DNA from: Clostridia bacterium | GTDB taxonomy: Bacteria; Bacillota_A; Clostridia; Oscillospirales; CAG-272 | DNA length: 6,249 nt | Assembly (NCBI GenBank): GCA_017935805.1 | Contig: JAGBGV010000330.1 | Coordinates: 1-6,249, forward strand | Direction: 5' to 3' | In this document: positions 1 through 5,600 of the stretch, piece after piece | Numbering within the stretch: the first letter of the stretch is position 1 | Layout: the number at the start of each line of letters is the position of its first letter | The notes under the pieces: generated by a model | Databases searched by the model: none | Seen by the model: only the letters and a program-made list of their open reading frames with translations | What the model was told of the DNA's origin: nothing | Made by a program: the position numbers and the translations under genes

Positions 1-283
1 AACGTTCAACTTCAACTGTGAAGTCAACGTGTCCGGGAGTGTCAATAATATTGATTCGATTATCTTTCCAGAAACATGTTGTAGCAGCGGAGGTGATTGT
101 GATACCTCTCTCCTGTTCCTGCTCCATCCAGTCCATTGTTGCAGAACCGTCGTGAGTTTCACCAATCTTATGAGTTTTACCTGTGTAGAACAGGATACGC
201 TCAGTTGTGGTTGTCTTACCCGCGTCGATATGCGCCATGATACCGATGTTTCTGGTATTCTCGAGTGAATAATCTCTAGCCAT
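1..283 (-). CDS. fusA: Elongation factor G, N-terminal part (gene runs off the left edge)
   Basis: EF-G is the cytoplasmic GTPase that drives translocation of tRNA and mRNA on the ribosome and, with RRF, ribosome recycling. Reading the minus strand from ATG at 283-281 gives 94 codons beginning [20 protein letters not shown]. The G1/P-loop [13 protein letters not shown] is complete, the switch I region ends in [11 protein letters not shown] (G2), and the G3 motif DTPGH is followed by VDFTVEVER, where the window ends. This is the diagnostic start of EF-G, as opposed to EF-Tu or LepA. The remaining roughly 600 residues lie outside. An AGGAG ribosome site at 298-294 sits 10 bases before the ATG. 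The gene starts 51 bases after rpsG, with no promoter or terminator visible between them, so it is most likely co-transcribed with rpsL-rpsG as the classic str operon. Nothing unusual is visible in this fragment. Confidence 0.97.
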   Translation of the reverse strand, partial: MARDYSLENTRNIGIMAHIDAGKTTTTERILFYTGKTHKIGETHDGSATMDWMEQEQERGITITSAATTCFWKDNRINIIDTPGHVDFTVEVER

Positions 284-334
284 GCGATCTTTTCTCCTTT
301 ATAGAATAGAGCTTTATAATTGGACCGCTGAGAA

Positions 335-805
335 TTAATATCTGTAGTGAGCAAAAGCCTTGTTTGCTTCAGCCATACGGTGTGTTTCTTCCTTCTTCTT
401 GAAAGCACCACCTGTGCTGTTCTTTGCATCAAGGATCTCTGCTGCGAGACGCTCAGCCATAGTCTTTTCGCCACGGTTTCTAGCGAATGTTGTCATCCAA
501 CGGAGACCGAGAGTATATCTTCTTTCAGGTCTTACTTCCATAGGAACCTGGTAGTTAGAACCACCGATACGGCGAGCCTTAACCTCCAGTACAGGCATTA
601 CGTTTTCAAGAGCTTCGTTGAAAACTTCGAGTGCGTTTGTCTCAGTCTTAGCTTCTACGATTGCGAAAGCATCATAAACGATCTTCTGAGCAACACCCTT
701 CTTACCATCCAGCATAATATTGTTGATCAGCTTTGTAACGATCTTGGAATTATACATAGGATCAGGCAGAACATCTCTTTTGGAAATCTGTCCTCTTCTT
801 GACAC
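335..805 (-). CDS. rpsG: 30S ribosomal protein S7 (GTG start)
   Basis: S7 nucleates assembly of the 16S rRNA 3' major domain and contacts mRNA and E-site tRNA at the subunit interface. From GTG at 805-803 the product is 156 residues ([16 protein letters not shown]...AFAHYRY), the usual length of bacterial S7. The conserved N-terminal RRGQ, the helix with [16 protein letters not shown], the beta-hairpin region [22 protein letters not shown] and the [12 protein letters not shown] and [10 protein letters not shown] blocks are all present. An in-frame ATG at 823-821 would add six residues (MKEGSK), but those codons are themselves the Shine-Dalgarno sequence AAGGAGG, and no ribosome site precedes that ATG. 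GTG is therefore the real start. It follows rpsL by 158 bases and precedes fusA by 51 bases. In E. coli S7 represses its own operon by binding the rpsL-rpsG spacer; whether this longer spacer does the same cannot be seen from sequence alone. Confidence 0.97.
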   Translation of the reverse strand: MSRRGQISKRDVLPDPMYNSKIVTKLINNIMLDGKKGVAQKIVYDAFAIVEAKTETNALEVFNEALENVMPVLEVKARRIGGSNYQVPMEVRPERRYTLGLRWMTTFARNRGEKTMAERLAAEILDAKNSTGGAFKKKEETHRMAEANKAFAHYRY

Positions 806-813
806 TTTACTTC

Positions 814-820
814 CCTCCTT
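814..820 (-). promoter_or_regulatory. Ribosome binding site that fixes the GTG start of rpsG
   Basis: AAGGAGG on the minus strand lies 8 bases (813-806) before GTG at 805-803, the ideal spacing. The upstream in-frame ATG at 823-821 directly abuts this site, so it cannot use it. This decides the start of rpsG in favour of GTG and the conserved 156-residue protein. Confidence 0.9.
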
Positions 821-876
821 CATTAAAATAATGTTATCATAGGTACTCGAAAAATGAATTCCGTTGTGTTAGTTGG

Positions 877-903
877 GGCAGCTGTATATAAACATCTGTC
901 ACT
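877..903 (-). repeat. 27-base repeat, copy in the rpsL-rpsG gap
   Basis: On the minus strand 903 down to 877 matches the plus strand 1404-1430 at 23 of 27 positions. The exact core is ATGTTTATATACA, at 895-883 here. All four mismatches are transitions. The two copies are thus an imperfect inverted repeat, one in the leader of rpsL and one upstream of rpsG. Function unknown: they could be paired protein-binding sites, an RNA-RNA pairing between leader and spacer, or a chance match helped by AT-rich composition. Confidence 0.6.
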
Positions 904-963
904 TGCAACACATTATATGAATTACAGTTCGAGGAATTGTGGTTGAGCTTTGAAAAATTTTAA

Positions 964-1380
964 TTACTTCTTCTTAGCTCTCTTAGCACCGTACTTAGAA
1001 CGGGACTGGTTACGGCTTGCAACGCCCTGAGCGTCGAGTGTACCGCGAATGATGTGGTAACGTACACCAGGCAGGTCACGTACACGTCCGCCGCGAATAA
1101 GTACAACGGAGTGCTCCTGAAGGTTGTGGCCGATACCGGGAATGTAAGTTGTTGCTTCCATACCGTTTGTAAGTCTTACTCTTGCAATCTTACGGAGAGC
1201 GGAGTTAGGCTTCTTAGGAGCGGTAGTGGTTACCTTTGTGCAAACACCACGCTTCTGGGGTGCATGCTGCTTTGTGGGAGCGTTCTTAAGAGTGTTGAAA
1301 CCCTGCTGAAGAACGGGGGACTTAGACTTATATGTCTTGTCCTTTCTGCCCTGCTTTACAAGCTGGTTAAAGGTTGGCAT
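964..1380 (-). CDS. rpsL: 30S ribosomal protein S12, with arginine at the E. coli K88 position
   Basis: S12 sits at the decoding centre of the 30S subunit and controls accuracy; it is the classic site of streptomycin resistance. The product has 138 residues, starts [20 protein letters not shown] and ends [13 protein letters not shown]. Relative to E. coli (124 residues) it carries the extra segment near residues 21-40 common in Gram-positive S12. [49 protein letters not shown] and DLPGVRYH are all present. Lys56 in PKKPNS (E. coli K43) is retained. Residue 101, the counterpart of E. coli K88, is Arg (codon CGT at 1080-1078) in GGRVRDLPG. Asp102, the site RimO methylthiolates in E. coli, is kept. 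The ribosome site AAAGGAGG (1396-1389) is 8 bases from the ATG. It is the first gene of the str operon, behind the promoter at 1508-1536. There are two cysteines (47 and none in the K88 loop), and no sign of damage. Confidence 0.98.
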   Translation of the reverse strand: MPTFNQLVKQGRKDKTYKSKSPVLQQGFNTLKNAPTKQHAPQKRGVCTKVTTTAPKKPNSALRKIARVRLTNGMEATTYIPGIGHNLQEHSVVLIRGGRVRDLPGVRYHIIRGTLDAQGVASRNQSRSKYGAKRAKKK

Positions 1381-1403
1381 TGAAAATTCCTCCTTTCAAC
1401 GAT

Positions 1404-1430
1404 AGTGATAAATGTTTATATACAACCGCC
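1404..1430 (+). repeat. 27-base repeat, copy in the rpsL leader
   Basis: Plus strand 1404-1430 is the partner of minus strand 903-877 (23 of 27 identical, exact core at 1412-1424). It lies between the leader hairpin and the ribosome site of rpsL, starting 24 bases upstream of the rpsL ATG, and overlaps the 3' side of the hairpin at 1422-1447. In the transcript the two copies are complementary over most of their length, so leader and rpsL-rpsG spacer could in principle pair with each other. Confidence 0.6.
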
Positions 1431-1447
1431 GGATGACCGTCGGTCAT
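1422..1447 (-). promoter_or_regulatory. GC-rich hairpin in the rpsL mRNA leader
   Basis: In the transcript 1447-1437 can pair with 1432-1422: eleven positions made of eight Watson-Crick pairs, two G-U pairs and one A-G mismatch, closed by the four-base loop UCAU. The core is ACCGACGG / CCGGCGGU. The 5' half also belongs to a near-perfect 15-base palindrome at 1433-1447 (ATGACCG, one base, CGGTCAT), which gives a competing small hairpin AUGACC-GAC-GGUCAU. No U-run follows, so this is not a terminator. It stands out because the rest of the leader is AT-rich. It could be a stabiliser, a ribosomal-protein or other regulator site, or, at DNA level, an operator. Confidence 0.55.
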
Positions 1448-1507
1448 ATGCATAATAATTCGCCTGCAATTAGGCATAGTTATACCTTTTTACAAACGTG
1501 CACACCT

Positions 1508-1536
1508 ATTATAACATTGGGGCTATTTATTGTCAA
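1508..1536 (-). promoter_or_regulatory. Consensus vegetative promoter of the rpsL-rpsG-fusA operon
   Basis: On the minus strand TTGACA (1536-1531) is followed after exactly 17 bases by TATAAT (1513-1508), a perfect match to the sigma-70/sigma-A consensus in both hexamers and spacing. Transcription should start about 7 bases further on, near 1501, giving a leader of about 120 bases before rpsL. Such a strong promoter fits the high expression of ribosomal proteins and EF-G. The spacer and most of both hexamers lie inside one arm of the inverted repeat at 1513-1595. Confidence 0.92.
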
Positions 1537-1595
1537 TAACAACACAGATTAAGCTGAAATTTCTCTGTTTTGCACAATAAATAGCCCTGAATGTT
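1513..1595. repeat. Long inverted repeat containing the str promoter spacer
   Basis: The arms are 1513-1536 and 1570-1595. Pairing is 6 bases (AACATT/AATGTT), one G-T, 14 perfect bases (GGGCTATTTATTGT at 1520-1533 with its complement at 1574-1587), then 3 more. That gives 24 pairs, interrupted only by single extra bases at 1573 and 1589. The interior of 33 bases holds a minor ACAGA/TCTGT helix. Neither side is followed by a T-run, so it does not look like an intrinsic terminator. It could be a small palindromic repeat element, a regulatory cruciform or an inverted duplication of the promoter; no flanking target duplication is obvious. Confidence 0.75.
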
Positions 1596-1653
1596 TTGTG
1601 ATATATGATATTATTGTAAAATAACGGTGGAATTATTCACCAATTCAAAAAAA

Positions 1654-2577
1654 TCATCCCAGTCTTGCGGCAAGTGATTTGCCTGTCATTCCTCTTGAAA
1701 CTCGGATTCTCGGTATCAACATGGGATCACAATCGAAAGTGTATGATGAATTGACTGTAGTGTAACCGAAATAAAAATATTCTTCGGCGATAAGAGTGAT
1801 CGCATCGCTGACGCTTCCGCCGGGATAGCATATGGCGTTTGTTTCGTATCCTGTCAATTCTGCCAGTATCTGTTTGGATTGTTCGAATTCAGCTCGTATA
1901 TCTGCTTCTGACATAGAGGTAAGGCTGCGATGGTTATGAGTGTGTGAGGCAAATCGAACAAGTCCGCTGTCAGCCATTTCTTTTATCTGTTCGCTTGTAA
2001 GATAACCGGGACAGTCGATAGCGGAAGTTACCATAAATATTGTAGCTTTAGCATTATATTTCTTTAAAATAGGAAACATATCCGTATAGTTGTCAGTATA
2101 TCCGTCGTCAAAAGTAAGCATAACACTGGGTGTATCTGAGCAGGCAAATTCATCTGCGAAAATATATGTATATCCAAGAGAATCAAGTGTTTTGAGATGG
2201 TCTTCGAACTCAGAAGGACGGACAAACAATCCGGTAAGGGAAGTGAATGGCGTTTCATTGATAGAATGATACATAAGAGAAATGGGAGAATATTCGCCTT
2301 CTGATTCATAGTAAGTATCGTCATTCAAAATGAAAGGATCGTAGTTTTCCTTGGAAAAATCCTTAGTAATATTTGATTTTTGGCCCGGATCTACCATTCT
2401 GACGAAGGCTCCTGTATTAGATGCTCTTTGAACGTTATTTTCGCCGTTGTTTACGCTGAAAAATATATCGGGCATATATTCCATGCCCAATTTATCGTCA
2501 GGAGAACTGGATTTAAATGTGTATGTGAGACCACCGACCAATACTGCTACAAGAATTAACGAGATTATTTGTTTCAA
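1654..2577 (-). CDS. Membrane-anchored or secreted polysaccharide deacetylase (carbohydrate esterase family 4)
   Basis: The 307-residue product carries a hydrophobic N-terminal segment (about residues 4-20, after Lys2), read as a signal peptide or membrane anchor; there is no lipobox cysteine. A linker of roughly 75 residues follows, then a NodB-type deacetylase domain from about residue 98. Visible motifs: MYH (102-104), TFDDGY (155-160; Asp157 presumed catalytic base, Asp158 metal ligand), HTHNH (His212 and His216 metal ligands), YPGG (251-254) and PRIRVSRG near the C-terminus. It should hydrolyse acetyl groups from a glycan outside the membrane. The MYH start and YPGG/PRIRV ending resemble the IcaB/PgaB side of the family more than PgdA, but peptidoglycan, a poly-GlcNAc polymer or acetyl-xylan are all possible substrates. 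No dockerin or cell-wall repeats are seen. The start is TTG at 2577-2575: it is the only one that keeps the signal segment, and it has AGGG 8 bases upstream; the first ATG (codon 32) would lose the anchor. It has its own promoter and lies between rpoC and rpsL, an unusual place for an envelope enzyme. Confidence 0.88.
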   Translation of the reverse strand: MKQIISLILVAVLVGGLTYTFKSSSPDDKLGMEYMPDIFFSVNNGENNVQRASNTGAFVRMVDPGQKSNITKDFSKENYDPFILNDDTYYESEGEYSPISLMYHSINETPFTSLTGLFVRPSEFEDHLKTLDSLGYTYIFADEFACSDTPSVMLTFDDGYTDNYTDMFPILKKYNAKATIFMVTSAIDCPGYLTSEQIKEMADSGLVRFASHTHNHRSLTSMSEADIRAEFEQSKQILAELTGYETNAICYPGGSVSDAITLIAEEYFYFGYTTVNSSYTFDCDPMLIPRIRVSRGMTGKSLAARLG

Positions 2578-2613
2578 GATTTGTACCCTGATCCTTTTTG
2601 TAAATGTACATAT

Positions 2614-2642
2614 ATTTTATAATAAATTGAATTGTATGTCAA
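2614..2642 (-). promoter_or_regulatory. Promoter of the polysaccharide deacetylase gene
   Basis: On the minus strand TTGACA (2642-2637) and TAAAAT (2619-2614) are separated by 17 bases: a perfect -35 and a -10 with one mismatch. The start of transcription should be near 2607, leaving an untranslated leader of about 30 bases before the TTG start at 2577. The -35 begins 5 bases beyond the terminator palindrome, so the gene is set up as a separate transcription unit from rpoBC. The nine bases TTATTGACA are shared with the rpsL promoter. Confidence 0.8.
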
Positions 2643-2647
2643 TAATA

Positions 2648-2683
2648 AAACAAAAAGCGATGCAAATGCATCGCTTTTTGTTT
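2648..2683 (-). terminator. Intrinsic terminator of the rpoBC operon (palindromic, could act both ways)
   Basis: The arms 2648-2664 and 2667-2683 pair without mismatch over 17 bases, centred on AA. The GC core is GCGATGCA/TGCATCGC, flanked by A5 and T5 tracts. On the minus strand the stem is followed by TTTTTGTTTT, ideal for intrinsic termination, starting 12 bases after the rpoC stop codon. The symmetry means it also looks like a terminator on the plus strand, although no plus-strand gene needs one here. Confidence 0.93.
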
Positions 2684-2695
2684 ATAATATACAAC

Positions 2696-5600
2696 TTAGT
2701 CGTTGAAAATACTATCGTCCAAGCCGCCGAGGAGATCTTCTTCGTCGGGCTCCATTTCGTCGAAATCATCGTTTTCGTCGAAATCGTCTTCATAAAGATC
2801 ATCGCCATCAGCAATATCATCTTCGTAATCAACATCGTTTTCGTTGTCGGAGACGGGAATGAATTCATCGTCATCTTCTTCAACTTCAGGTTCTTCTGTC
2901 ACGATGTTGCCATATTTAGCGTAGAATTCGTCATCAATTTCGGTGTTGATCTTTTTAACTTCAACGTCGCGGTAGCACTGCATACCTGTACCTGCAGGAA
3001 TGAGTTTACCGATGATAACGTTTTCTTTAAGACCAACCAGATGGTCAACCTTACCCTTAATAGCGGCCTCTGTGAGAACCTTTGTAGTTTCCTGGAAGGA
3101 TGCTGCAGAGAGGAAGGATTCTGTCTGGATAGAAGCCTTAGTGATACCAAGAAGAACGGGTTCAGCTTCAACAAGCATAAGATCGCGTTCACCTGCGTCG
3201 ATGCGAGCCTGGAGTTCAGCGTTTGTTCTGAGGAAGTCAGTCTTTTCAACGTTGATTCCGGGAAGCATATCAGAAGAGCCGGGCTCTGTGATGTGCATTT
3301 TTCTTGTCATCTGACGTGTAATAACTTCGATGTGCTTATCGTTAATACCGATACTCTGGCTGTTATAAACCTTCTGAACTTCAAGGATGATGTAGTCATA
3401 AACAGCATCAATACCGTTGATTCTGAGGATATCAGCAGGGTTCTTGTAACCGATTGTAAGCTCCTGGCCTGCGATAACGCTGTCGCCTTCGCGAACGATA
3501 ATAGGTGTACCGTAGGGGATGGGATACTCTCTGGATTCGCCTGTGCTGTCATTTGTAACAATGACGTTGTGAATCTTCTTAACGTCCTTGATAGAAACAG
3601 TACCTGCGATTTCGGAAACGATAGCAGTTTTCTTAGGCTTTCTTGCCTCGAAGAGTTCTTCAACTCGGGGAAGACCCTGTGTAATGTCGCTACCTGCAAC
3701 ACCACCTGTGTGGAATGTTCTCATTGTCAGCTGTGTACCGGGTTCACCGATAGACTGAGCTGCGATGATACCAACAGCTTCACCGATATTAACCTTCTTA
3801 GAGTTAGCAAGGTCGGCGCCGTAGCAGTGTGCACAAACGCCCATAGGAGCCTGACACTGAAGAACTGTACGGATTTCAACCTGCTTGATACCTGCATCTT
3901 CAACAGCCTTAGCCTGAGCTTCGGAAACCATTGTGTTTGCAGGAACGATAACTTCGCCTGTTTCGGGATGAACGATATCGTTGATAACGTAACGTCCGAA
4001 AATACGATCGCGGAGATGCTCAAGAACTTCGTTGCCGTCCATAATGTCGGAAACAACGATACCGTGAGTGCTGCCGCAGTCATTTTCGCGGATGATAACT
4101 TCCTGAGCAACGTCAACAAGACGACGTGTAAGATAACCTGAGTCAGCGGTCTTAAGCGCTGTGTCGGAAAGGGACTTACGAGCACCACGTGCTGCGATGA
4201 AGTATTCCAGAATGTTCAGACCTTCACGGAAGTTGGACTTAATAGGAAGCTCCATAGTTTTACCTGATGTAGCAAACATAAGACCACGCATACCGGCAAG
4301 CTGACGCATCTGAGTGATGTTACCTCTCGCACCGGAGTCACTCATCATCTTGATAGGATTGTATCTGTCAAAGTTACTCTGGAGAGCAGCAACAACGTCG
4401 TTAGTTGTCTGTGTCCATGTAGCAACAACGCTCTGGTAACGCTCGTCCTCGGAGAGTTTACCGCGCATAAATTCTTTCTGAATCTTATCAACCGTCTTTT
4501 CTGCCTCAGCAACGAGAGTATATTTTTCGGGAGGAATAGACATATCTGCAACTGAGATAGAGATAGCAGCCTGAGTGGAGTATGTGTAACCCATAGCCTT
4601 GATGTTGTCGAGCATTTCTGCTGTAACTTCAAAGCCGTGGTATTTGATACAACGGTCAATGATCTGGCCAAGCTGCTTGGAACCGCAGACAAAGTTGATT
4701 TCAAGATCGAAATACTTGTCGGGATCTGTTCTGTCAACATAGCCGAGGTCCTGAGGGATGGGCTGGTTGAAGATAAGAAGACCCATTGTACAGTCAATGA
4801 TCTTGGACTGCATTTCGCCATCGCGTTCCTTGAAAACACGAACCTTGATAGGAGCGTGGAGGCCGATAACGCCGTTGCGGTAAGCCATCATAGCTTCGTC
4901 AAAGTTACGGAAGACTTTACCTTCGCCGGGCTCGCCTGCGCGATCGAGAGTGAGATAGAAGGAACCAAGCACCATGTCCTGAGAGGGAACTGCGATAGCG
5001 CGTCCGTCAACAGGCTTCAGAAGGTTGTTGGCAGAGAGCATAAGGAATCTTGCTTCAGCCTGAGCTTCTGCAGAAAGGGGTACGTGGATAGGCATCTGGT
5101 CACCGTCGAAGTCAGCGTTAAATGCTTTACAAACAAGGGGATGGAGCTTGATAGCGCGTCCTTCAACGAGAACGGGCTCGAATGCCTGAATAGACAGACG
5201 GTGAAGTGTAGGAGCACGGTTAAGAAGAACGGGATGTTCTTTGATAACGTTTTCAAGTGCGTCCCAAACTTCAGGGCTAGCCTTTTCAACCTTCTTTTTA
5301 GCGTCCTTGATATTAGCAGCCTTCTGTGTTTCGTGGAGGCGCTTCATAACGAAGGGCTTGAAGAGTTCAAGCGCCATTTCCTTAGGAAGACCGCACTGGT
5401 AGATCTTAAGAGTAGGACCAACTACGATAACAGAACGGCCGGAATAGTCAACACGCTTACCGAGAAGGTTCTGACGGAAGCGGCCCTGCTTACCGCGAAG
5501 CATTTCGGAGAGAGACTTGAGGGGGCGGTTATTGGGGCCTGTAACGGGCTTGCCGCGGCGGCCGTTATCAATAAGAGCGTCAACAGCTTCCTGAAGCATA

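Larger units (their letters stand above)
806..963 (-). other. rpsL-rpsG intercistronic region, 158 bases, AT-rich
   Basis: There is no reading frame of note here. On the transcribed strand it holds, in order: an AT-rich start after the rpsL stop; a weak possible helix UGUGUU/AACACA (912-907 with 870-865) enclosing about 36 bases; one copy of the 27-base repeat shared with the rpsL leader (903-877), which could itself fold as a small hairpin at 898-879 (three pairs, an A-G mismatch, three pairs, six-base loop); then an AT-rich run to the rpsG ribosome site. A TATAAT hexamer at 917-912 has no acceptable -35 partner. In E. coli the equivalent spacer is the S7 feedback site. By position this region is the candidate for such control, but I cannot match it to the known S7-binding fold. 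Confidence 0.5.

Noticed and set aside
29..268. Small plus-strand frame opposite fusA
   Set aside because: Entirely antisense to the EF-G GTPase domain; Cys/Ser-rich translation with no family resemblance.
803..823. ATG at 823 as the start of rpsG
   Set aside because: That ATG overlaps the sequence that forms the AAGGAGG ribosome site for the GTG start and has none of its own; S7 homologues begin at SRRGQ.
912..917. TATAAT hexamer (minus strand) between rpsL and rpsG as an internal promoter
   Set aside because: At spacings of 16-18 bases the -35 candidates (such as ACAATT) are poor, and there is no extended -10 TG. In AT-rich sequence a lone TATAAT is weak evidence.
1513..1595. The long inverted repeat read as an intrinsic terminator or transposon end pair
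   Set aside because: No T-run follows the stem on either strand, the loop is large, there is no transposase, and no direct target duplication is seen at its borders.
1381..1653. Mobile element, tRNA, CRISPR or riboswitch in the largest intergenic gap
   Set aside because: No repeats with regular spacing, no cloverleaf, and no riboswitch motif I recognise; the gap is explained by the promoter, inverted repeat and leader.
1620..1690. Terminator after the deacetylase gene
   Set aside because: A T7 run (1653-1647) follows the stop codon, and short stems exist nearby (GGCAA/TTGCC inside the gene end, GGTG/CACC at 1626-1641). No stem directly abuts the T-run, so I do not call a terminator.
2447..4141. 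Long open frame (564 codons) on the plus strand opposite rpoC and the deacetylase start
   Set aside because: It is antisense to conserved rpoC coding sequence, its translation is Cys/Val/Asn-rich with no recognisable domain, and it has no ribosome site. It is a by-product of rpoC codon bias.
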